64,000 nt of DNA from an uncultured Pelagibacteraceae bacterium (GTDB lineage Bacteria > Pseudomonadota > Alphaproteobacteria > Pelagibacterales > Pelagibacteraceae), in NCBI GenBank assembly GCA_902615715.1, contig CACMQA010000001.1, positions 62,001 to 126,000 of the forward strand, written 5' to 3'. Below, in pieces: positions 1-8,626 of the stretch; the stretch's first letter is position 1, and every line of letters begins with the position of its first letter. The position numbers and the translations under genes were made by a program. The notes under the pieces are model-generated. The model was given only the letters and a program-made list of their open reading frames with translations. It was not told where the DNA came from and ran no database searches.

Positions 1-759
1 TCACCGCTACTTACAAAATATAGTCTAGTAGAATTTGAATGGGAGCAAACTTTAAAATATTTTATGATATTTATAGTTATAGGTCTTGCTGTTTCAATTT
101 TTTTATTCCCAGCAAAAACAGTTATTAATTCATCCCAAGCTGATAGAGACCAAACTTTTTTGTCTGCTATTAAAGAAGCCTTTTCTCATAAAGGTTATAT
201 ATTATTAGTTTTAGGTTTTTTTGTATGTGGTTTTCAAATTACATTAGTAGGAACCCACATACCTGGATATATGCAAGATAGAGGAATGGCAGGATGGTCC
301 GCTACTATAATTTTAGCGTTGATTGGTTTTTTTAATATTTTTGGTACTTTGGGTATGGGTTATCTCGGCACTAAGTATAAAAAGAAAAATTTATTAAGCA
401 TTCTTTACTCTTTAAGAGCTTTAAGTATATGTGTGTTTATTTTTTCTCCTCCCTCAATGCTCAATTCAATTATATTCGGAATTACTTTTGGACTTTTGTG
501 GTTATCTACTGTTCCTCCAACGAATGGAATAGTTGCTCAAATTTTTGGCACAAAATATTTAAGCACTTTATTCGGTATAGTTTTTTTATGTCATCAATTC
601 GGAGCTTTTGCTGGTGCATTTTTGGGAGGGTATTTTTTTGATACCTACGGAAGTTATGATTATGCGTGGTATTTGGCTATCGCTCTTTCTATTTTTGCTA
701 CAATTGTTCATTACCCAATAGATGAGACACGCTTAGTTCGTGTGGATAACACTCTTTAA
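1..759 (+). CDS. MFS transporter, C-terminal part (5' truncated by window edge)
   Basis: Frame open from base 1; repeated hydrophobic helices, MFS-like GTKYLSTLFGIVFLCHQFGAFAGAFLGG motif. Confidence 0.8.
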   Translation, partial: SPLLTKYSLVEFEWEQTLKYFMIFIVIGLAVSIFLFPAKTVINSSQADRDQTFLSAIKEAFSHKGYILLVLGFFVCGFQITLVGTHIPGYMQDRGMAGWSATIILALIGFFNIFGTLGMGYLGTKYKKKNLLSILYSLRALSICVFIFSPPSMLNSIIFGITFGLLWLSTVPPTNGIVAQIFGTKYLSTLFGIVFLCHQFGAFAGAFLGGYFFDTYGSYDYAWYLAIALSIFATIVHYPIDETRLVRVDNTL

Positions 760-900
760 AGTTGTATTTTGAGTCTGATTAGGAATCAAAAGTGAATCAA
801 AACGTGAACATTTGTAGCTACACAACTAAAAATTGTGGATAATTTTTTCATTAAAACATTTATAATTTAAATAATTAATTATAAAAAAAAAGGAGTAAAA

Positions 901-1572
901 ATGTTTTCAAAAGAACTTGGTGCGAAATTAGACAAATATCATTTACTAAAACATCCTTTCTATCAAATTTATTGGAACGAAGGAAAACTAACTCGTGAAA
1001 TTATTAAAGATTATGCAGAACAATATTATCAACACGTTAAAGCGTTTCCAAGATACATTAGTGCAACACATTCAATTTGCGAAGATCTAGAAAAAAGAAG
1101 AATTCTTTTAGAAAACTTGCAAGACGAGGAAAACAAAGATGGGGACCATCCAAAATTGTGGAAAAATTTTGCTAAAGCTCTTGGAGCTGATGAAAAAAAA
1201 ATTGAGAAGGTAAAGCTTGACTGGTTCACAAAAGACATGATTGATAATTTTTTTTCTCAAGCTAGAAAATCTTATGCTGAAGGTCTTGCATCTTTATATA
1301 CATATGAAAGGCAAATACCTGAAATAGCTGAGACTAAAATCCAGGGGTTGAAAAAATTTTATGGAGTAAAATCTAAAGAAGGTCTTGAATTTTTTGAGGC
1401 GCATAAATCTGCAGATGTAATTCATAGAGCTGAATGTGAAAAATTATTAGATAGTCTCTCTAAAGAAGAACAGGAAAAAGCTGAATCAGCTTCATTGTTA
1501 ACTGCTAGATATTTATGGAATTTCTTAAGCGGGATGACTACTAAACATAAACTTCAAACTATTGCTGCTTAA
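901..1572 (+). CDS. CADD-family / TenA-PqqC-like iron-containing protein (putative pABA/folate-related)
   Basis: 223 aa, N-term HPFYQIYWNEGKLTREIIKDYAEQYYQHVKAFPRYIS and ENLQDEE patterns typical of CADD/PqqC-like fold; AGGAG RBS. Confidence 0.7.
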   Translation: MFSKELGAKLDKYHLLKHPFYQIYWNEGKLTREIIKDYAEQYYQHVKAFPRYISATHSICEDLEKRRILLENLQDEENKDGDHPKLWKNFAKALGADEKKIEKVKLDWFTKDMIDNFFSQARKSYAEGLASLYTYERQIPEIAETKIQGLKKFYGVKSKEGLEFFEAHKSADVIHRAECEKLLDSLSKEEQEKAESASLLTARYLWNFLSGMTTKHKLQTIAA

Positions 1573-1594
1573 AATTATATTTTAGCTTGCAAAT

Positions 1595-1975
1595 ATGAAA
1601 AACGATAATCACGTTTGGGATAACAAACATCCTACAGCACAAATGCTAGGTCGTTGGCAACCATGGCATGCTGGTCATCAAAAACTCTTTGAAGAAACAT
1701 TAAAAAAAACCGGACAGGTAAATATTATGGTTCGAGATGTAAAAGGTGTTGATGATAATCCGTTTGACTTTGAAACTGTAAAAAAAAATATTTTTGAGGC
1801 ACTAGAAGATTATAAAAATAGAATTCAAGTCACTTTAGTTCCTAATATAACTAATATTTGCTACGGAAGAGGAGTCGGCTACAAGATTGAAGAGATCGTT
1901 TTAGACGAGAAAACACAACAAATTTCAGCGACTAAAATTAGAGAACAGATGAGAAAAGAGGGTAAGCTAAAATAG
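1595..1975 (+). CDS. Single-domain adenylyl/cytidylyltransferase-like protein
   Basis: 126 aa, GRWQPWHAGH (HxGH) near N-terminus and ISATKIR near C-terminus, the two nucleotidyltransferase signature motifs. Confidence 0.75.
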   Translation: MKNDNHVWDNKHPTAQMLGRWQPWHAGHQKLFEETLKKTGQVNIMVRDVKGVDDNPFDFETVKKNIFEALEDYKNRIQVTLVPNITNICYGRGVGYKIEEIVLDEKTQQISATKIREQMRKEGKLK

Positions 1976-2027
1976 TTGAGATTCATTCTCACTTGACCTC
2001 TAAAATAGGCCTATATATAAATATTTA

Positions 2028-2822
2028 ATGTTAACTAATAATCCATTCTCTACTCTATCAGAAATAATTCCAGCTTTTGCAATGCAAGGGTTTGTAATAG
2101 CCATGGCAGCTCTAACATTAATCGGTGTGTTGGTTGACATAAGGCACAAAAAAAATGTGAAATATTTTTTTGAGAACGCAAAAAAAGCTAAAAAAAATGC
2201 TCAGATAGAATTGACTACTGCGAAAAGAACTGCGGTTATTTTAAAAACTGTTGCCCATGATATTGCAACAACATCAGAACTAGGATGGGGCAAAAGAAGA
2301 TTGGCACACGTTTTAGGCATGTATGGAACTATTATTTTTTGGGTTTGTTCAGCTATTTTAATTTTTTCTTACTCATCTGTAGGTATTGAAACTCCATCAC
2401 CTTTAACAGCTCTATGGCACATTGGGGCTATTTTAACTTGTTTAGGTGGATATTGGTTTTGGTTTTTCTTAAGAGTTGATGTTTCTGCAGAAGCACATCC
2501 TTGGTATAGAATTATAAAAGCAGATTTGTTTGTTTTAGCTTTATTAGCTTGCGCAACATTTGGTTTAGCTTGGTCATACACACAATATTCAGGGATGACT
2601 GGTCTTAGTTATTTATTTTTAGTTTTATTTATTGTTTCAAATCTAGTTTTGTTTGGAGGTGTTTACTGGTCGAAATTTGCTCATATGTTCTATAAACCTG
2701 GTGCAGCGATTCAAAAAAATTTAGCTGAAGCTGATGGATCTAGAGACAATTTGCCTCCGCCTGCTGATGCTCCGGAGCAATTCGGACTGGGAATTAAAAG
2801 AGAACAACCGAAGCATTATTAG
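2028..2822 (+). CDS. aprM: AprM-like adenylylsulfate reductase membrane anchor
   Basis: Multi-TM protein directly upstream of aprBA. Confidence 0.7.
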   Translation: MLTNNPFSTLSEIIPAFAMQGFVIAMAALTLIGVLVDIRHKKNVKYFFENAKKAKKNAQIELTTAKRTAVILKTVAHDIATTSELGWGKRRLAHVLGMYGTIIFWVCSAILIFSYSSVGIETPSPLTALWHIGAILTCLGGYWFWFFLRVDVSAEAHPWYRIIKADLFVLALLACATFGLAWSYTQYSGMTGLSYLFLVLFIVSNLVLFGGVYWSKFAHMFYKPGAAIQKNLAEADGSRDNLPPPADAPEQFGLGIKREQPKHY

Positions 2823-2862
2823 AAAATTTATGTTATTAAACCTAAAGGAAAAAAAATAATTT

Positions 2863-3333
2863 ATGTCAACTTTTGTATACATGACAAGATGCGATGGATG
2901 CGGTCATTGCGTAGATATCTGTCCATCAGATATTATGCATATTGACGAGACAATTAGACGAGCAAAAAACATTGAACCTAACTTTTGCTGGGAATGTTAT
3001 TCATGTGTAAAAGCTTGTCCAAATCATGCAATTGATGTTAGAGGTTATGCTGATTTCGCTCCAATGGGACACAGTGTGAGAGTAAGAAGAGAAGAAGAAA
3101 AAGGAACTATTTCTTGGAGAATAAAATTTAGAAACGGAACTGAGAAAAACTTTGTATCACCAATCACAACGAAACCTTGGGGTAAATTCATTCCGAAACT
3201 TGCCGAAGAGGACAAACCAAATCAAGGCGAAATAACTACACAAAGACTTTACACAGAACCTAAAGGTTTAAATATTGATGGAGATCTTCCAACTGTAAGT
3301 AAAGATTCATTTAAAAAAGGTGTTTACTATTAA
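2863..3333 (+). CDS. aprB: Adenylylsulfate reductase beta subunit (two 4Fe-4S clusters)
   Basis: CDGCGHCVDICPSDIMHID and CWECYSCVKACPNHAIDVRGYADFAPMG motifs. Confidence 0.95.
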   Translation: MSTFVYMTRCDGCGHCVDICPSDIMHIDETIRRAKNIEPNFCWECYSCVKACPNHAIDVRGYADFAPMGHSVRVRREEEKGTISWRIKFRNGTEKNFVSPITTKPWGKFIPKLAEEDKPNQGEITTQRLYTEPKGLNIDGDLPTVSKDSFKKGVYY

Positions 3334-5192
3334 TGGCCAATGTAAAAACACATGTTGAAGAAAGCGATATCCTCATTATCGGTGGCGGTATGGCCGGTAC
3401 AGGCGCTACATTTGAAGCTAGACACTGGGGAAGAGATTTAAAAATAGTTTGCGTAGAAAAAGCTAACATCGATAGAAGTGGTGCTGTAGCTCAAGGTCTT
3501 TATGCTATCAATTGTTATATGGGTATGCAGTGGGATGAAAACCAACCTGAAGATCACGTTAGATATGCACGAAATGATTTAATGGGAATGGTTAGGGAAG
3601 ATTTAGGTTATGACATGGCTCGTCATGTAGACTCAACAGTTCATATGTTTGATGAATGGGGTTTACCTATGATGAAGAATGAAAAAACAGGAAGATATTT
3701 AAGAGAAGGTAAATGGCAAATCATGATCCACGGTGAGAGCTATAAACCTATTGTTGCTGAAGCAGCAAAGAAGTCTGCAAACAAAATTTACAACAGAATT
3801 ATGATCACTCATCTTTTAATGGATGATGAAAAAGAAAATAGAATAGGCGGAGCAGTCGGTTTTAATATGAGAACTGGTGACTATCATGTGTTTAAAGCAA
3901 AAGCTGTAATAGTTGCAGCAGGCGGAGCTTCACACATCTTTAAACCCAGAGCAGTTGGCGAAGGAATGGGAAGAACTTGGTACGCTCCTTGGAGTAATGG
4001 TTCTGCTTACGCACTCCCAATAGCTGTTGGAGCTAAAATGACTCAAATGGAAAACAGAATAGTCTTATGCAGATTTAAAGATGGCTATGGTCCAGTTGGA
4101 GCTTACTTTTTACATTTAAAAACTTACACTCAAAACGCTAATGGTGAGAATTACGAAAAAAAATGGTACGACCAAACTAAATCTTTAGTAGGAGAGTACA
4201 TTGATCACCACCCAACACCTACTTGTTTAAGAAATCATGCTTTTATCCAAGAAGTACAAGCTGGTGGCGGACCAATCCACATGGTAACTAAAGAAGCCTT
4301 CCAAGATCCACATTTAGAAACTGTAGGTTGGGAAAACTTTTTAGGGATGACAGTCGGTCAGGCTGTTGTATGGGCTTCACAAAACATTGATCCAAAATAT
4401 ACAAACCCAGAGCTTACAACTTCAGAACCATATGTAATGGGTTCACACGCAACATGTTCTGGGGCTTGGGTAAGCGGACCAGAAGATTTATCCCCTCCAG
4501 AATATTTCTGGGGGTACAACAGAATGTTAACTGTTGATGGATTATTTGGTGCGGGTGACACTGTAGGTGGAAGTGCACATAAATTTTCATCTGGATCTTT
4601 CACAGAAGGTAGATTAGCTGCAAAAGCTGCTGTGAAATATATCGAAGATAAAAAAGCTGATGGAATTAAAGTAAGCGATAAACAATACAAAGATTTAAAA
4701 GAAGTTATTTATAAACCTTTAGAAAATTATACAGTAGGTCGAAATGAAATTACCGGCGGGACAGTTTCCCCAAGTTATATTTCTCCTATTCAAGGGTTAC
4801 AAAGACTTCAAAGAATAATGGATGAGTATGTTGGGGGTATAGCAACAAATTATATGACCAATGAAAACATGCTTAATAGAGGTTTAGAATTATTGAAATG
4901 GTTAGAAGAAGATTTAGAAAATGTTGGAGCTGAAGATTACCACCAACTTATGAGAGCATGGGAATTAAAACACAGAACCATCACATCACAATGTGTAACT
5001 GAGCATACCAAATTCAGAGAAGAAACTAGATGGCCAGGTTACTATTACAGAGGCGACCATTTAAAACTCGACGATGATAATTGGCATTGCTTAACTGTTT
5101 CAAGACGAGATCCAAAAACTAAAAAGTTCACAATGGAGAAAGTTCCTGTTTATCACATCGTAGACGAAAAGAAGGAAAAGAAAGCTTCATAA
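3333..5192 (+). CDS. aprA: Adenylylsulfate reductase alpha subunit (FAD)
   Basis: 619 aa, DILIIGGGMAGTGA FAD site, AVAQGLYAINCYMG, translationally overlapping aprB. Confidence 0.96.
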   Translation: MANVKTHVEESDILIIGGGMAGTGATFEARHWGRDLKIVCVEKANIDRSGAVAQGLYAINCYMGMQWDENQPEDHVRYARNDLMGMVREDLGYDMARHVDSTVHMFDEWGLPMMKNEKTGRYLREGKWQIMIHGESYKPIVAEAAKKSANKIYNRIMITHLLMDDEKENRIGGAVGFNMRTGDYHVFKAKAVIVAAGGASHIFKPRAVGEGMGRTWYAPWSNGSAYALPIAVGAKMTQMENRIVLCRFKDGYGPVGAYFLHLKTYTQNANGENYEKKWYDQTKSLVGEYIDHHPTPTCLRNHAFIQEVQAGGGPIHMVTKEAFQDPHLETVGWENFLGMTVGQAVVWASQNIDPKYTNPELTTSEPYVMGSHATCSGAWVSGPEDLSPPEYFWGYNRMLTVDGLFGAGDTVGGSAHKFSSGSFTEGRLAAKAAVKYIEDKKADGIKVSDKQYKDLKEVIYKPLENYTVGRNEITGGTVSPSYISPIQGLQRLQRIMDEYVGGIATNYMTNENMLNRGLELLKWLEEDLENVGAEDYHQLMRAWELKHRTITSQCVTEHTKFREETRWPGYYYRGDHLKLDDDNWHCLTVSRRDPKTKKFTMEKVPVYHIVDEKKEKKAS

Positions 5193-5198
5193 AGTTTA

Positions 5199-5549
5199 AT
5201 GGAGTTGATGGAAAAATCTGACAAAGAAATTAAAGATATTGCTCAGCCAATCTGGGATAATTTAGTTAAATCATCAAATATAAAAGATTACGGTGGGTTC
5301 ACTAAAGATTTTTCATCACAAATGCTTTACGGAGCAAATGAAGTTGAGCTTGGAAAACAATGGGCCAACAATAAGTTACTTACTAGTCTGTCAGAAAAAC
5401 AAGAATTTTTAGGCACAATAAGAAGAAATCAATTTATAACTGTCCTTTACAAACAAACAAGCCAAACTATGCCTGGAGAATTTTTAGGTAGGTTAGTTCT
5501 AGGTGAAGAAGATGGTTTAGTAAAAGTTTTTGGGGCTACAATTTATTAA
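5199..5549 (+). CDS. Conserved hypothetical protein between aprA and tauE-like gene
   Basis: 116 aa ORF in the apr gene line, 6 nt after aprA stop; no family recognised. Confidence 0.6.
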   Translation: MELMEKSDKEIKDIAQPIWDNLVKSSNIKDYGGFTKDFSSQMLYGANEVELGKQWANNKLLTSLSEKQEFLGTIRRNQFITVLYKQTSQTMPGEFLGRLVLGEEDGLVKVFGATIY

Positions 5550-5588
5550 GATTGACAACTTAATGTTTCAGGCATAATCCTAATAATA

Positions 5589-6692
5589 ATGCTCGAAATT
5601 TATCTTCCTATCGCACAAGTAAATATAGATATTTTTCTTTTATTATTTTTAAGTTTAGCGGTTGGAGTTTTATCAGGCCTTTTTGGTGTCGGTGGAGGGT
5701 TCTTGATGACGCCATTTTTAATTTTTATGGGTATACCTCCGGTGTATGCAGTTCCAAATGAGGTCAATAATATTCTTGCTACCTCTGTATCTGGTTCTCT
5801 TACTCATTGGTATAAAAAAACTTTAGATTATAAGATGGGTTTAATGATTGTTTCGGGAGGTGTAGTTGGAACTATTATAGGAATTATGACGTTTACTTTT
5901 TTTTCAGAAATCGGAAAAATAAGTTTAATAATTTCTCTATTGTATATGTATCTTTTAGCAATCGTCGGTACGTTAATGTTGATCGAAGGTATAAGGGAAA
6001 GAAATCGTTTAAAATCAAAAATCAAAACAAAACAAAAATTACACGATCACAATTGGCTACAAGGTCTTCCTTTAAGAATGAGATTTAATAAATCTAGATT
6101 GTATGAAAGTGCATTCACTCCTATTTTATTAGGATTTGTTGTTGGATTTGTTGCATCGATGATGGGAATAGGTGGTGCGTTTTTAATGGTGCCTGCAATG
6201 ATTTATATTATAGGGATGCCCGTTAAATTAATTCCTGGAACATCTTTATTTGTTACAGTTTTCATTAGTGCAGTTGTAACAATTTTACATTCTTTTAATT
6301 ACGGAACAATTGATTTGTTTCTTGTGGTCCCTTTAATTTTAGGTTCAATTGTTGGAGTTCAAGTAGGTCAAAAGATTGGTCAATTTTTAGATAGCAACGA
6401 GCTTAAATCTTTATTTGCAATGCTTTTAATAACTGTTGCTATAGCAATCGCCTATGACTCTTTCTTTAGAAAAAAAACAGAATTTAATGGAAGTAAAGTT
6501 GAAACAACAGAATTAAATAGTTTAGCAGAATTTATTGTAAAAATTTCCAGCGATGCACCATTCTTATATGGAGCTTTTGCAATAATTCTTGCAGTTGTGC
6601 TTGGAGCATTAATGGCATGGATGAGAAAAATTATTCATGATTTAAGACATAAGAAACCAAAGCAAGAAGAAGTTAAATTCCCAGTAAAATAA
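5589..6692 (+). CDS. Sulfite/sulfonate exporter TauE/SafE family protein
   Basis: Two GxxxGVGGGFLMTPFL / GIGGAFLMVPAMI repeats typical of TauE/DUF81. Confidence 0.85.
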   Translation: MLEIYLPIAQVNIDIFLLLFLSLAVGVLSGLFGVGGGFLMTPFLIFMGIPPVYAVPNEVNNILATSVSGSLTHWYKKTLDYKMGLMIVSGGVVGTIIGIMTFTFFSEIGKISLIISLLYMYLLAIVGTLMLIEGIRERNRLKSKIKTKQKLHDHNWLQGLPLRMRFNKSRLYESAFTPILLGFVVGFVASMMGIGGAFLMVPAMIYIIGMPVKLIPGTSLFVTVFISAVVTILHSFNYGTIDLFLVVPLILGSIVGVQVGQKIGQFLDSNELKSLFAMLLITVAIAIAYDSFFRKKTEFNGSKVETTELNSLAEFIVKISSDAPFLYGAFAIILAVVLGALMAWMRKIIHDLRHKKPKQEEVKFPVK

Positions 6693-7091
6693 TTATTTTC
6701 GTTTATATTTTTGTTTTTCAGGAATAACACCTCTTACACCCCCTCTTGGATCCTCTACATCTCCTTTTCTTCTAGGAATTAAATGGATATGACAGTGCAT
6801 TATTGATTGGCCTGCATCTCTACCTATATTGACCCCAATATTAAATGCAGTTATTTCTTTGTCTAATTGTTTTAACTCTCTTTTTTGATTTTTTAAAATC
6901 TCATCTAAATCATTAATCTCTTCTTTATTTAAATCAAAATAATCATCAACGTGTCTGTTTGTAATAATTAAAGTATGATGTTTAGTGACAGGATAAGCAG
7001 TATCTCGAATTATAAAAAAATATTTTGTTGATGAGATAACTTTACAATTAGTTTTATTACAGAAAATACAGTCTTCAGTACTTGAAGACAT
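6693..7091 (-). CDS. HIT family hydrolase
   Basis: CIFCNKT N-terminus, SIMHCHIHLIPRRKGD histidine triad; start overlaps suyB stop. Confidence 0.9.
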   Translation of the reverse strand: MSSSTEDCIFCNKTNCKVISSTKYFFIIRDTAYPVTKHHTLIITNRHVDDYFDLNKEEINDLDEILKNQKRELKQLDKEITAFNIGVNIGRDAGQSIMHCHIHLIPRRKGDVEDPRGGVRGVIPEKQKYKRK

Positions 7092-8257
7092 TACGCACTT
7101 CGATAAAGCTTAGTCATAACAAACTCTCTATGACCCAAAGATTCAGCACATGTTAATCTACCGTTGGCAACTTTAAGTGTTGTTTCAATAAGTTTATCTC
7201 CGGCTTGATCAAGGTTCATTTCTCTTGTTAAAATCTTAGAAACATCACAATCAACATGTTCGCTCATTAACTTAGCTGTTAAAGGATTGGCAGTTAGTTT
7301 TACAACAGGTTCTATAGGGTTACCTATGATATTTCCTTGTCCTGTTGGAAAAAGATGAATATTAAATCCTCCAGCTGCTTGTAAAGTTACACATTCTGCT
7401 GCCGCAGAGGAAGTATCCATAAAATATAAACCTTTACCTTTTTTGGGTTCTTCAGCTGGTTCTAAAACATCAATAAATTTTCTAGATCCTATCTTTTGAA
7501 AATTTCCAAAAGCTTTTTCCTCAATTGTAGTAAGTCCTCCTGCTATATTTCCCGCAGTGGGTTGACTTTCCGATAAGTCATCAGTCGCTTCTTTTAAAAT
7601 AAAATCGTTATAATCACTCCATGTCTTCATAAATTTTTTCTGAGCTTCTGGAGTTGCTCCTCTTTTGGCACATACTTGTTCTGCACCAGTTAGTTCAGAA
7701 GTTTCTCCGAAACATAAATGAACACCTAATGGCTCTAGTTTATCCATTAAATTTCCAACTGTTGGATTAGATGCAAGACCTGAAGTTGTATCTGACTCAC
7801 CACATTTAACTGATATCCATAAGTCGCTCATTGGACACTCTTCTCTTTGCTTTTCAGAGGCCCACATAGAAAATTCTTGTGCTTTTTTAGATGCTTTCAT
7901 TATTGTTTGTATGTCTCCACTTCTTTCAATATGAAAACCTTCAACTGGTTTTCCCGTTTCAGCAATTCCATCAACAATTTTTTTTGTCCACTTTGGCTCA
8001 ATTCCAATAACAATGACAGCAGCAACGTTTGGATTTCTACCAGTACCAATCATTGTTCTAAAATGTAATTCTAGATCTGCACCAAATTGTAATCTTCCAT
8101 AAGAATGAGGTAATGCTATTGTTCCTTTAATATTATTAGCTACGGCTTCAGCGCAAGCATTTGAAATATCATCAACAGGAAGGATTATAACGTGATTTCT
8201 TGTTCCAGCTCTTCCATTTTCTCTTTTATAACCTAAAAAACTTTTTGGAATTTCCAT
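7091..8257 (-). CDS. suyB: (R)-sulfolactate sulfo-lyase beta subunit / UxaA-family
   Basis: 388 aa UxaA-type protein paired with separate small SAF-domain subunit and divergent from xsc. Confidence 0.85.
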   Translation of the reverse strand: MEIPKSFLGYKRENGRAGTRNHVIILPVDDISNACAEAVANNIKGTIALPHSYGRLQFGADLELHFRTMIGTGRNPNVAAVIVIGIEPKWTKKIVDGIAETGKPVEGFHIERSGDIQTIMKASKKAQEFSMWASEKQREECPMSDLWISVKCGESDTTSGLASNPTVGNLMDKLEPLGVHLCFGETSELTGAEQVCAKRGATPEAQKKFMKTWSDYNDFILKEATDDLSESQPTAGNIAGGLTTIEEKAFGNFQKIGSRKFIDVLEPAEEPKKGKGLYFMDTSSAAAECVTLQAAGGFNIHLFPTGQGNIIGNPIEPVVKLTANPLTAKLMSEHVDCDVSKILTREMNLDQAGDKLIETTLKVANGRLTCAESLGHREFVMTKLYRSA

Positions 8258-8264
8258 AATTACT

Positions 8265-8552
8265 TTACCATTTTTTTGTTTTTACATTGTGAACATGAAC
8301 ATGCTCACCTTTTTTAATTTCTTTAACTACTTTTCCAATATCATGCCCGTACTTGAAAATCGTATCTCCAACTTTGAGATCTTTAAGTGCAATTTTGTGC
8401 CCCAGTGGAACATCATTTGTTGATGGCACCTTAACCGTTTTGTCGTTTTCCATTATCCAAGCACTACAATCTTGGCCTTTTTTAGTGGTTTCTATTACAA
8501 CAACTCCTACGTTATCTTTTTCGTCGTGTATAATTAGATCGGGCTGTGACAT
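8265..8552 (-). CDS. suyA: (R)-sulfolactate sulfo-lyase alpha subunit (SAF domain)
   Basis: 95 aa, SAF-like domain, ends [10 protein letters not shown]; immediately upstream of suyB. Confidence 0.85.
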   Translation of the reverse strand: MSQPDLIIHDEKDNVGVVVIETTKKGQDCSAWIMENDKTVKVPSTNDVPLGHKIALKDLKVGDTIFKYGHDIGKVVKEIKKGEHVHVHNVKTKKW

Positions 8553-8626
8553 AAAAATATCTAATGGATATAGACTAAAATTTAGTATAAAGAAAGCTAG
8601 ATTTTCAAAATACTTTTAGGAGTTTT

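Noticed and set aside
4358-4690. 110-aa minus-strand ORF opposite aprA
   Set aside because: Fully antisense to a strongly supported aprA; shadow ORF from codon bias
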